From positions 2,604,001 to 2,668,000 of the forward strand of contig JARKIF010000001.1 in assembly GCA_029378245.1 (NCBI GenBank): a stretch of 64,000 bases of DNA, written 5' to 3'. Each line of letters starts with the position of its first letter. The stretch's first letter is position 1. Positions 11,664 to 23,662 of the stretch are shown piece after piece. A program made the position numbers and the translations under genes. Source of the DNA: Roridomyces roridus (taxonomy: Eukaryota > Basidiomycota > Agaricomycetes > Agaricales > Mycenaceae). Under the pieces are notes generated by a model. It searched no databases, was not told the DNA's origin, and saw only the letters and a program-made list of their open reading frames with translations.

Positions 11664-12549
11664 CTAGCCCGAGAGGATGCGGCCGTCAGACGTATACGGA
11701 TGGCGAATCGGGTGCAGGTCGTGGTGCGGATGGTGGTGGCCCTCTCGCTCCCCCAGCCCGCGTGGTGGAGAAGGAAGCCGGATTCCGCCAGACGAGGGGT
11801 AGCCCCCGATCGAAAAGTCTGCAGTGCCTGCACGTCGGGGCGGATAGCCAGCGAGCAGGGGCGGTGATGGAAGCATCTCACGGCCACCTTCGTACGGGGT
11901 CGACGGCTGCGAATGTGGGTACGAGTAGGATCGCTGCTCGAGGTACGACCGTTCGTTGTTGCCGTTGCTGTACATGTACATGGAAGGGCGTGACTGAGGG
12001 GCATAAGTCGGCGAGTAGGAGTTGGATTTGGATGGGAGAGAGGGGGTCGTCGACAGAGGATACTGCGGCACCTCGTCGGTCATAACGATCGTCTGTCCCC
12101 ATGCGCCCGTGCCGTTCTCGATCTCTTGCACGACATTCGGACGGGGAGGGATTATGGCAGGGACGAGGACGGGTGAATCGTCGCCCTCGAACGAGCCAGG
12201 AGAGTCGGCAGACGAAGAATCGCGGCTCCAAGTCAACGTCGGAGGCCGGGAAAGGGCGTTTTCGTAAGCCTTGGGTTTGTCCTTGCCAGTGGGACCTTTG
12301 CCGAGGGGAGGTCTGTTGGCTGGAGGAAGGCTCAACGCCTGGCGCAGACAATTGTTCTCCTCCTCAAGCTCAGAGACACGCTCTTCAAGGGCCTAAATGA
12401 ATTCATCAGATCGTTCAACAAATTTCAAGTTTAGCGATGTGAAATACCTGGAGATGGGCAGCTCTCCTGGCACGAAAGGCCCTCTGCACATCGCGCGCCC
12501 GGTTTGGAGGGAGGTTGTCGTTGCGTTTGCGGCCACGCTTCGAGGACAT
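11664..12549 (-). CDS. bZIP transcription factor
   Basis: Nuclear DNA-binding protein of the fungal Yap/AP-1-like bZIP class. Exon 1 encodes the basic region (KRGRKRNDN, then NRARDVQRAFRARRAAHL). A GT-AG intron at about 12392-12447 joins it to a leucine zipper, LEERVSELEEENNCLRQAL. The rest is Pro/Ser/Tyr-rich and low in complexity (SYSYPHSQPSTPYEGG), as in activation domains, and ends in a His-rich tail. The ATG at 12547-12549 gives MSSKRGRKRND; an in-frame ATG slightly upstream (MRMVGCSPF) is possible but less likely. Total length is about 275 aa. The cysteine-rich redox domains of Yap1 are not seen, so the stimulus cannot be predicted. Target genes are unknown. Confidence 0.85.
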
Positions 12550-13140
12550 TAATGAAGGAAGGTGTTTGGTGTCGGCGAGGGTGTCCATATAAAAGGGGGA
12601 GCACCCGACCATCCGCATTGATCCAAAACCCAATCGAGAAACCAGATCGGCACTTTCCGCCAAAAACTTATCTGAAACCGGGTTGCCTCGGTACCTGTTC
12701 TCATGCCACCTAATATGGGACTTAGGAGCCGCTGAGTGGGCCGTTCCAAGCCCACCAGCTAATCTCAGCTAATGGCGGCATTGCGATCTTCGGAAGTCGG
12801 CCTTGGTGCCTGGACCACGTGCAAAATTGGTTTACCCGTCGATCTACTCCGAAGTACGGACTAGTACGGACCAAACTGGCGTCACGACAGATGGCTGATA
12901 GACGCCCAGAAATTAGAGTTGTCTGTTGCCATAAGTAGAAGTCGAAGGAACCCTATTCTGGAGAGTACCCGGTACCAGCTCTTCCATTTTACTGAGATCT
13001 AAGAAAGTGGTATGCATCCATGGCAACGCAGCCCAAGCAAACCACGTGAGAAAGACCTCTACATGCTCCGAAATGAAACGTGACTTTGTCCAAACGAAGC
13101 TTCCATTCAAACAAGTTTTATTCTACTGTAGAAACATGGA
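12550..13140. other. promoter region of the bZIP gene
   Basis: This spans from the bZIP start codon to the stop of the XPB gene. No ORF is supported. A TATAAAAG lies at about 12587 but in plus orientation, so it cannot be assigned to the minus-strand bZIP gene. Confidence 0.45.
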
Positions 13141-16165
<3,025 letters not shown>

Positions 16166-16382
16166 GGTGGAAAGAGAGCAAGAGTCAGTGCCATCACCGT
16201 GATCTGACTTGTGATGACTATTGTTGCCGTCGGCAGCGAGCCGGCGGGATTTGAAATCTCACTTGCTCTCATCCTCCATCGTCTGACGGCTCGCTGACTC
16301 GATTTCTTGATTTTCTTGGTTTATAACAGTGCGTATGGACGCCATCTCTAACCCTCCTTGCCTGACCCCCCTCTAGAACGCT

Positions 16383-18221
16383 ATGTGGCGACCAGCAACA
16401 CGCCAAATCACCGGCACAAATGAAGGTGAAATGCGTCTTTTCACGTCGCTTGCACCATTCCCTGACACTTTCTTTCATCTAGTTCCGCTCGGGCAGCGTC
16501 GGCGGTTTGGCCCCGCGCCCTCGGAAGAAGCTGCTCCACCCCAGCTGGCTCAGCCATCTCCCTCAGCCTACCCGCGTCCCCAATCCGACAGTCCAGGCAA
16601 GAGAGGCAGGGATGACTCCCCAGCGAATGGCGATGCTAAAGGTAAGCATCTGACACACTCAAGCAGCGATTTCGAGGACAGTTGGCGATTATCCGTCTTT
16701 TTATGCTTTCTCCTACGACCACCGTCCGTTTTGACGTGTCGGGCACTCTTGACTCAGACTAACACTGACCTTTACTAACCCTGACCTGTTCTTTCCTTCT
16801 ATCAACGTGCTCAGTCGACCCCAATGCCCCTCGCAAGCGCCGTAGTCGCTGGGGTGACGCCTCCACCGAAATCCCGGGCTTGCCCACTGCCATTTCCGCC
16901 ACCGGTGTATCGCAAGCCCAGCTCGATAACTACGCCATCCATCTCCGTCTCGAGGAAATTAACCGCAAGCTCCGGTTGAATGACTTTGTGCCCCCAGAGC
17001 GTGAACGGTGTGTTGCTACTCTGAACATTTTCTGCGTCTTCTGACTGTCAGCCCACCAGCTCTGCATCTCCTCCGCCCACCTACGATGCCCACGGTCGCA
17101 GAACCAACACCCGCGAGGTCCGGTATCGCAAGAAACTCGAAGACGAGCGCATCAGATTGGTTGACCGCGCCATGAAGAATGACCCTAATTTCCGTCCTCC
17201 CGTCGAATACCACCAGCAAAAGCGCTCGCAGCGTCCTTCGGATCGAGTCTACATCCCCGTCAAAGAGTTCCCCGAAATCAACTTCTTCGGTTTGCTGGTG
17301 GGGCCTCGTGGAAACAGTCTGAAGAAGATGGAGCGGGAAAGTGGTGCCAAAATCAGTATTCGTGGCAAGGGTAGCGTCAAGGAGGGCAAGACTCGTCCTG
17401 ACCAGTTCGCTGATGATGCCGAGGAGGATCTTCACTGCCTGGTTCTGGCCGAGACAGAGGACAAGGTCGCCGCCTGTGTTAAAATGATCAATAAGGTCAT
17501 CGAGACGGTCCGTACATCATTTTCTTTGACATATACCTCGTTTCTGACATCTTTTTAGGCCGCGTCCACTCCCGAAGGTCAGAACGACCACAAACGCAAC
17601 CAGCTTCGCGAGCTCGCTGCTCTCAACGGTACCCTCCGTGATGACGAGAATCAGATCTGCAAGAACTGCGGCGGGGTGGGTCACCGTCAATACGACTGCC
17701 CTGAGCAGAAGAACTTCACCGCCAACATCTTTTGTCGTGTTTGTGGCAGTGCCGGCCACATGGCACGCGACTGCACGCAGAACAAGGATCCCAATGCTAT
17801 GAACATGGGAGGCGGGATGGGAGGTGGACCGCAGCAGCAGCAGAACGGGCGTGCCTTCGATTCCGAGTACGCGAACCTGATGGCAGAGCTTGGAGAGACC
17901 TCTGGAGGCGCGGCTGCTCCCAGTAGCCAACAGCCCGGAGCGTGGTCGGCTCCTGCAGACATCACTGGCGGCGGGTCGAACGTCCCTCCTTGGCGTCGTC
18001 CCGAGTCCTGGCAGACTCCCGCCAACCAGAATACCAACAACGGGTATCGGCCTCCTCAGGCTGGCTACGGCGGAGGTTATGGTGGTGGATATGGAGGTGG
18101 TCCTGGCGCGGCGTGGGCGGGCTACCAGGGCAATGGCGGTGGCGGCTATCCTCAGCAGTCGCAAGACTACAACTACGCGTCATACTACCAAGGCCAATAC
18201 GCGCAACAGCAACCCAGCTAA
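16383..18221 (+). CDS. MSL5: branchpoint-binding protein (SF1/BBP)
   Basis: Splicing factor that recognises the intron branchpoint in the early spliceosome with U2AF. The N-terminal region contains KRRSRWGD, the SF1 tryptophan-bearing motif that binds U2AF. A helix-hairpin follows ([18 protein letters not shown]). The KH-QUA2 domain has [18 protein letters not shown], then [21 protein letters not shown]. Two CCHC zinc knuckles follow: [14 protein letters not shown] and [14 protein letters not shown]. The C-terminus is rich in Gly, Tyr, Pro and Gln ([13 protein letters not shown]). The start at 16383 ([14 protein letters not shown]) is followed by four or more short introns, including one directly after [10 protein letters not shown]. 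All family domains are present and in order. Confidence 0.95.
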
Positions 18222-18550
18222 TCCCCTAATAACAATCCCTCCCTCATCTTCTGTTCCGCATTCATTCCACTTTCTAACGATCAGAAACAAAACGCTAAAC
18301 CCACATCCATCATTTCTCACATGCATAGCTCAGCCCAGAGATTTGTCTTTCCCCTTTCCACCACGATTTTGTCACCACCAATCCATTTATCGTGGCTTCA
18401 TCCTTTGGCAGACGAAGGCGATAACGGAGAGGTTCATGTTGTACGTATTTACAAGCGAGGGTTTAATCGAAGGGACGTAGGCTCTACTCACCAGCCCACT
18501 GACCTTGACAGGCTTCGATACTTTTTTTGTCCATTGTCGTATAGTAATGT
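18222..18550. other. convergent intergenic region
   Basis: 3' flanks of two convergent genes. It is pyrimidine-rich and AT-rich. I see no gene or structured RNA here. Confidence 0.55.
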
Positions 18551-19587
18551 TCATATCAACTCGACTTTACGCTCGAGCCAATCCTCTTTCAATCTGGACT
18601 CTACCAACTCGTCGAGCTCTTTTGCTTTGAGAACAGCCACATTAATGATTCGCAACGTCTCGTCTGCGTCCAATGGGACCCCACCCAATTTTTGCACCAC
18701 ACACAGTTCTCGTTGAGCATTCAGTGCGACAGACATGAGACCAGAGCTCAAGCGTTGCTCCAATTGAGACGGGTCGAGGATCGGGGATGTATCGGGGTCG
18801 GGAAAGTAGGCGAATGTGAAGCAAAAGGGTGTATGGTGCATTGAGAGAGGTATTGGTGCGCGTTCAGAAGGGGGGTGCTGGTAGAACGATTTAGTAGCTG
18901 TAGCGGACTTGGGAATGACCTACTATTGTCACTTCATCGCCAGTCACTTCGATGTCGGGTCTGCGAAAGTGCTTGAGGGCGACTATTCCGGCTAGACAGG
19001 CGCAATCGAGCATGTTGCCGGCGTCGGCCAAGCAATGGAGTGTCAGTCGAAGGTGCCACACCTGGTTTAATGTAAGAGGGGTTTTGACCAGGACAAGCTC
19101 TTACCCGTTGTCCAGCCAGAATGCACAAGGATTCCTTGTCCACTGCATCGCTGCGCCTGAGGACTTTGTCGAGCATGCGGGTCATGGTGACTTCTTCCTC
19201 TGACGGGCTCCAGGAGGGTGAATAGACAGTAGACACTGCTTGCAACACATACCTACCGTCCAATCTCGTATTCGCTCGAGGCCATTGGAGATATCTCAGA
19301 GTGGATGCTCATTTGTCCCTCGAATGGTCGTTCTGGTGGTGGCTTGACCATTTTTGCCTCGACATGAGCGATCACTCTTTTCAAAAGAGTCAAAAGTCTT
19401 GAATGGCGCGCGCGACGCGTACTAACCGCGTTTTTCCAAAGGCACATTCTACCCAGCCGAGTTCTGGGCCAAAAGTCAAGGTCGGAGAGCGCGATTCAAG
19501 AGGCAGACGTCCATCCAGGCGCAGTGACTGCTTGAGAGCGGTGAAAACAAACTCTTTTTCGGGAATCGAAGGAGATGGAGGGCGCAT
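18551..19587 (-). CDS. RRP45: exosome core subunit RRP45
   Basis: RNase PH-like subunit of the six-membered exosome ring, which processes and degrades RNA in nucleus and cytoplasm; the eukaryotic ring subunits are structural. The start MRPPSPSIPEKEFVFTALKQ is followed by LRLDGR, the family hallmark, and by VECAFGKTRV. Later exons give EGQMSIHSEISPMASSEYE, DKESLCILAGQRVWHLRLTL, IVALKHFRRPDIEVTGDEV and MHHTPFCFTFAYF, all matching human EXOSC9/PM-Scl-75 in order. Five or so introns are required; the one at about 18873-18898 is only 26 nt by the consensus used, so its edges may shift. An in-frame ATG at 19647 would add 20 residues. It is divergent from TRM112, with 58 bp between start codons. Confidence 0.9.
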
Positions 19588-19645
19588 GGCAAAAGCAGAA
19601 AGTGAAAGTGATCTTGATCGGCTATTTTCTCTCTTTCCTCTTGCC
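19588..19645. promoter_or_regulatory. 58-bp bidirectional promoter, RRP45/TRM112
   Basis: Only 58 bp separate the two divergent start codons. Both products act in RNA maturation and ribosome production, so a shared promoter is plausible. No TATA box is seen. Confidence 0.5.
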
Positions 19646-20115
19646 ATGGTCCGCCTCATAACGCACAATCTGCTGGCCTGCCACGCGAAAGGATGCACTA
19701 CGAACAACTTTCCCCTCGAATTTAAGGACGTTCAAGTCGTTTTGCGCGAGTCTGAATTTAATCCCGAATTTCTGAGAGGGTTCATGCCGAAAATCGAGTG
19801 GCCAGCGTTGCTTGGGGCAGCACGAGAAGTACTTGTGCCCCCTTCTTCACCGGCAACCCGCAAACTGACACGCATAGCTGGGGGACACATCTTTGCCAGA
19901 CCAACTACCAGAGATGCTCGATGATGATTTTCTAAAAGCGTTGCACCATGTACTGCTCGAGGTACATTTTCTAGCCGCGGCATTTACTCTCAATCTCACT
20001 GCTTGTCCAGATTCATGTAGAGGAGGGCATCATGATTTGCCCCAATTGCCAACACAACTATCCCATTTTGAACGGAATACCGAATATGCTTCTTGCTGAG
20101 CATGAGATTGCCTGA
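19646..20115 (+). CDS. TRM112: methyltransferase activator TRM112
   Basis: Small zinc protein that stabilises and activates several methyltransferases acting on tRNA, rRNA and the release factor eRF1 (the Trm9, Trm11, Bud23 and Mtq2 families). Exon 1 reads MVRLITHNLLACHAKGC with TNNFPLEFKDV and FNPEFLRGFMPKIEWPALL. A 49-nt intron follows, then LPEMLDDDFLKALHHVLLE, a second intron of about 49 nt, and IHVEEGIMICPNCQHNYPI with NGIPNMLLAEHEIA. The zinc-binding cysteines of both parts (CHAKGC and CPNC) are present. Length is about 120 aa, as in the family. No single long ORF covers it, so automatic ORF calling would miss it. The stop (20113-20115) lies 55 bp from the stop of the ThuA gene. Confidence 0.95.
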
Positions 20116-20170
20116 ATCTCACTCATTGTACTTGTACTACTCGTTGGAACAACGAATGGTTTTGCATGGT

Positions 20171-21432
20171 TTACATTGAGAAAGTGAAATATACGCCTAC
20201 GGCCACTGCGAGAAGAGCAGTAACAATGGAGACATGCCCCGCAGAGATTAACGTGCTGTGGTCAATCAGTACTTGCTGAAACTAAACAAAAAATGCACGC
20301 ACCTCGGAGACGCGCTCATATTGGGAGATGGTGTCGTCGTGGAATCTGGCGGCGCAGCTCCGGCATTGCCGACGACGGCACTCGTGTTGAATGCCCGAGT
20401 CGTATTTGCTTGCAAGGCCCAAGTGAGGCCTCCAAGTACGTGCGCCATGAAGAGGGGATCCTCCCACGTTTCGTTGAGATGCCCTAGACTAGTGTAGAAG
20501 CTGCGGCCAGCAGTATGTCCACTTTGAACACCCGCACCGTGCTCCTGGAACCACGCTGTCTCCCTTGAGATTCGCCTCGACTGTATTTTCTCTCTGGCTC
20601 ACCCGAAGGATGGGGAGTCCCCTGATTGAAGTTGCGCACACCCGTGTCGACGTAGGAGGACTCGTTGGCCGAGAGGACGACCACGGCACCGAGCGTTCGA
20701 GGGTCAGATTTGAAATTGTACCTATACTGGGATGAATGAGTAGTTTGTGCATATGAGTGACACGCACATCTCCTCTTGAATATGCCACTCTGAAGGTAAC
20801 ATGCTCACGCTAGGGTGAGAAGCGTCCAGTACATCCACCGTCTGGAGAATGGTTTGATCAACGGTAAACAGGGTGGAATACACTCACCGCATTCTGGAGG
20901 GCGGGGTGGTAATCGAAATATGCGCCTAGCAGGATTAATGAGAATCTCGGGCGACCGACAACCAACTTACCAAGTTCTTGGCCATAAAAGGACGTGTTGA
21001 CGAGAGAATCAGACGCAGAATGAACCCCCTGCAAAAGTAACTAGGGCCACACCGACGACTAAAAGGAAACTTGCCACAAAGTTGCCTCCCAGATTCAAAT
21101 AATTCTGGAATGCCGCTTTACCCGCGTCGTCGAGGACTGCAACAAGGACTTGAGCACAGAGCGATCAAGTGAAAGTGCAGCGCACCCTCGCCGGTAGTCG
21201 ATACGAACATGATTGAATCGTAATTCGCTAGATTTTCGTCTGTAAAGCGTGTCTCATCCTCTGTGTCGTCAAAGAGCACGTTGATGAACGAGGATGCGTT
21301 ATTCAAGGCTTGAATGGCCGTCGGGATGGAATCGTGCCGGAACCCCTGCGTCGCCGTGTAAACCAACACTCGGGCTGGAGTCAACGAGCGGACAGCGGAG
21401 GCAGCGAGGAGGAGTCCCAGGACTCGCAGCAT
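20171..21432 (-). CDS. secreted ThuA-domain protein, probably GPI-anchored
   Basis: ThuA-like (class I glutamine amidotransferase fold) protein. Its substrate is not known; bacterial relatives are linked to sugar use. A signal peptide (MLRVLGLLLAASAVRS) leads into ARVLVYTATQGFRHDSIPTA, the family start. Later exons give FVGVHSASDS, FYGQELGAYFDYHPALQNA, the Glu-Glu-Met segment WHIQEEMYNFKSDPR, GRSFYTSLGHLNETWEDPLF and HVLGGLTWAL, all diagnostic of the domain. The C-terminal part is Ser/Thr/Pro-rich (PPDSTTTPSPNMSAS) and ends in a hydrophobic stretch (VSIVTALLAVAVGVYFTF). This suggests a GPI anchor or a single membrane span. About seven introns are needed; one (21029-21074) has a GC donor. Start 21432 is chosen because the signal peptide begins there. 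Confidence 0.85.
21029..21074 (-). other. GC-AG intron in the ThuA gene
   Basis: The donor is GTG|GCAAGT and the acceptor TTTTGCAG|GGG. Splicing here yields GGNFVGVHSASD, the conserved ThuA core. Using the nearby GT instead (3 nt upstream) would drop the Val. Confidence 0.65.
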
Positions 21433-21734
21433 CGAGTACGGAGCAGCAGGGAATTCAGAGACCTCATGATGCAAGATGATTTGCGGAAACAAGAATAGCC
21501 GCGTGAGCGATCACGCCGTAAGGAGAATTATCCCAGAAACTTGGCAAGTTTCTGCAACACGCGACAAAATTTCAGCCCAGGGATATTTCTGCGATTCTCA
21601 CTGTTCACGAAGAGTGCGCGATTCCCATGAGCCAGTGTATTAAGAATTAGCGAGTATATGCGGAGATGGGGTCCGGAATGCAGAGATGGATATATGCCTA
21701 GATCAGTGAATAAAGATGCGGGTCGTTGGTGGTA
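21433..21734. other. spacer between DnaJ and ThuA genes
   Basis: 3' flank of the DnaJ gene and promoter of the ThuA gene. I see no ORF or repeat. Confidence 0.5.
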
Positions 21735-23542
21735 TCATTGCGGTCGACATTCAGGCTCGCCAGGTCCACCGAATCGCTCATCGTCTTCATCATCCTCCCA
21801 ATCGTCTTCGTCGCCCTCTCCAAACTGCGATGCAAAGCCGCGGTCAAAGAAATCCGTAGCGGGGAAATACCGCTGACGCACTGCCTCAATGTCTGCCTCC
21901 TCGAACGCCACTGTCGTGACCACCTCGGGAAGCGGTTCCATGTCCGGCTTTTTGGGAGGAATTAGGGATAGGAGCGTCTGAATCGCAAATGAGTCATATC
22001 GCATTTCTAAACCAAGAAAGCACGGACCTTTTGGTCCACAGTCTTGAACCACTCGTCCTGAGGCATCTCGATGGTGAATGTGATGTAAAGGTCGCCTTTG
22101 GTGTTTGGCTGTTTGTGGACTGGCATACCCTCGCCGCGCAGGACTATAGTGTCGGCATGCTTGATAATTTTGCCTGGTGGACTGGTAACCTTCACACCAC
22201 GACCATCCAGGTGGGTAATCAAAATTCGCGAGAATCCAAATAGTGCTTCGGACAGTGTTATCGTCGCATTCGTCAAGAGGTCGCTACCGGATCGCTCAAA
22301 CGACTCGTGCGGTGTTAGCGTGAGGACGAAGATCACGTCGCCAGCAGGCACACCAGGCTATGGGACGCATGAGACAAAGGTGGAATGATTACTTGCCACC
22401 ATACCTCCTCATCGCCGGCCCCAGCAAGGATGATCCTTTGCTTGTCGGCCATGCCTTTCTCTATGACGACCTCCTGCCTGTTCTTCTCCTTGACAGTTTT
22501 CTCGCCCTTGCACTTTTTACACCTAAAACGGAGTCAAGGCCGGTCGAGGACAGGAACAGGCAACGGACCGATCCTTTTCTCTGATTTTCTCCCCAGTACC
22601 ACCGCAATTCGAGCATGGTACTCTCGAGCTACTCAGATACGATCCATGCTGGCGAGAAGAATCAAAATGACAGCTCGAGAACAAAGCGTGCAGACGTACA
22701 CTCATTTGTGCGGTAGTCCAACCCTTTCCGTCACATATAGCGCACGGTTTCGGCTTTGCGCCGCTCTTTCCCCCGGTACTGAACGACGTTACTCGATAAT
22801 CTGGCAGAAAATCATAAGACGCGTACCCTTGACACGTCCCGCAAACCGCCTCTTTCTCGAGACTGAGCTTCAAGGTCTTGCCATTGTACAAATCTTGCAG
22901 CGTGACGCTGTGTGGTATAACCGTATCTTCGCCTTTGCCCCTCCTGCGACTGGGTCCGGCGCCAAAGTCGAAACCGAAATTCATACCGCCGCCTGAAGCC
23001 CCGGGGCCGAAGAATTGGGCAAAGATGTCGGCTGGATCCACGCCGCCCATGCCGGGGCCTCCTCCACTCAGTCCTTCCAACCCGGCTTCGTCGTAGATAT
23101 GCCGCATTTGGGGATCGCTGAGGGTCTCATAGCTGATGGCGCAAGGTCGGGAATGTAACATAGGCATATTTTGGAGAAACATACGCAGCAGCCATTTCTT
23201 GGAACTTTTGAGCGGCATCCGGATCGTTGATGTTCTGGCACTCTGCATAAGACCAGTGGATAACGGAGAGGAACTCGGCCTGCCTTGTCCTAGGACAGAA
23301 ATTTATTCAGTAGAATACATCAGAGGGAATCGGACGTACAGGATGGTGTTCCTTCGCCTGGATAGCAATGAGACTTGAAGCATTGGAATTAGAGAGACCG
23401 AGGCACCTTCTGGCGATAGGCCTTTTTTATTTCAGCTTGCGGCAAGGGTGAGCTGCTGTGTTCAAATTGTAATCAACCTTGACCGACCTTCCGTAGCATT
23501 TGGAGAAACGCCAAGCAGGTCGTAGAGTTCTGTCTCTACCAT
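21735..23542 (-). CDS. type I J-domain co-chaperone (DnaJ/Hsp40)
   Basis: Hsp70 co-chaperone that binds substrates and stimulates Hsp70 ATPase. The J domain starts MVETELYDLLGVSPNATEAE; the HPD motif is split by a 50-nt intron after HP. The domain continues DAAQKFQEMAAAYETLSDP and HIYDEAGLEG. A Gly/Phe-rich linker follows (GPGASGGGMNFGFDFGAG). The zinc domain has four CXXCXG motifs: CGTCQGTGG, CAICDGKGW, CSNCGGTGE and CKKCKGEKT. Substrate domains follow (PAGDVIFVLTLTPHESFERS, KGDLYITFTIEMP). The tail is very acidic (DEDDWEDDEDDERFGG) and lacks a farnesylation CAAX box, unlike Ydj1, so Xdj1/Scj1-like classes are closer. At least eight introns are required, one with a GC donor. Confidence 0.9.
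23235..23283 (-). other. GC-AG intron in the DnaJ gene
   Basis: The 49-nt intron starts GCAGGC and ends GTGCCAG, directly after the DK of HPDK. Removing it gives HPDKNINDPDAAQKFQ, as the J domain requires. No GT donor in the exon gives the same frame. Confidence 0.65.
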
Positions 23543-23662
23543 GTTTTAGAGTGGTGCGAGAGGCGGCAAATTTCCTTATTGGGAACATCACGTGGGGCAA
23601 CGAAGATGTGCTGAATGTATTTTCTCGCAGGGTGCCCATGATGTTCAATCGCTGGATTGCAT

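Noticed and set aside
11618..12085. Plus-strand ORF
   Set aside because: Antisense shadow of the bZIP gene, whose basic region and zipper are clear.
12587..12594. TATAAAAG as the bZIP promoter
   Set aside because: It is on the plus strand while the bZIP gene is on the minus strand, and no plus-strand gene starts downstream.
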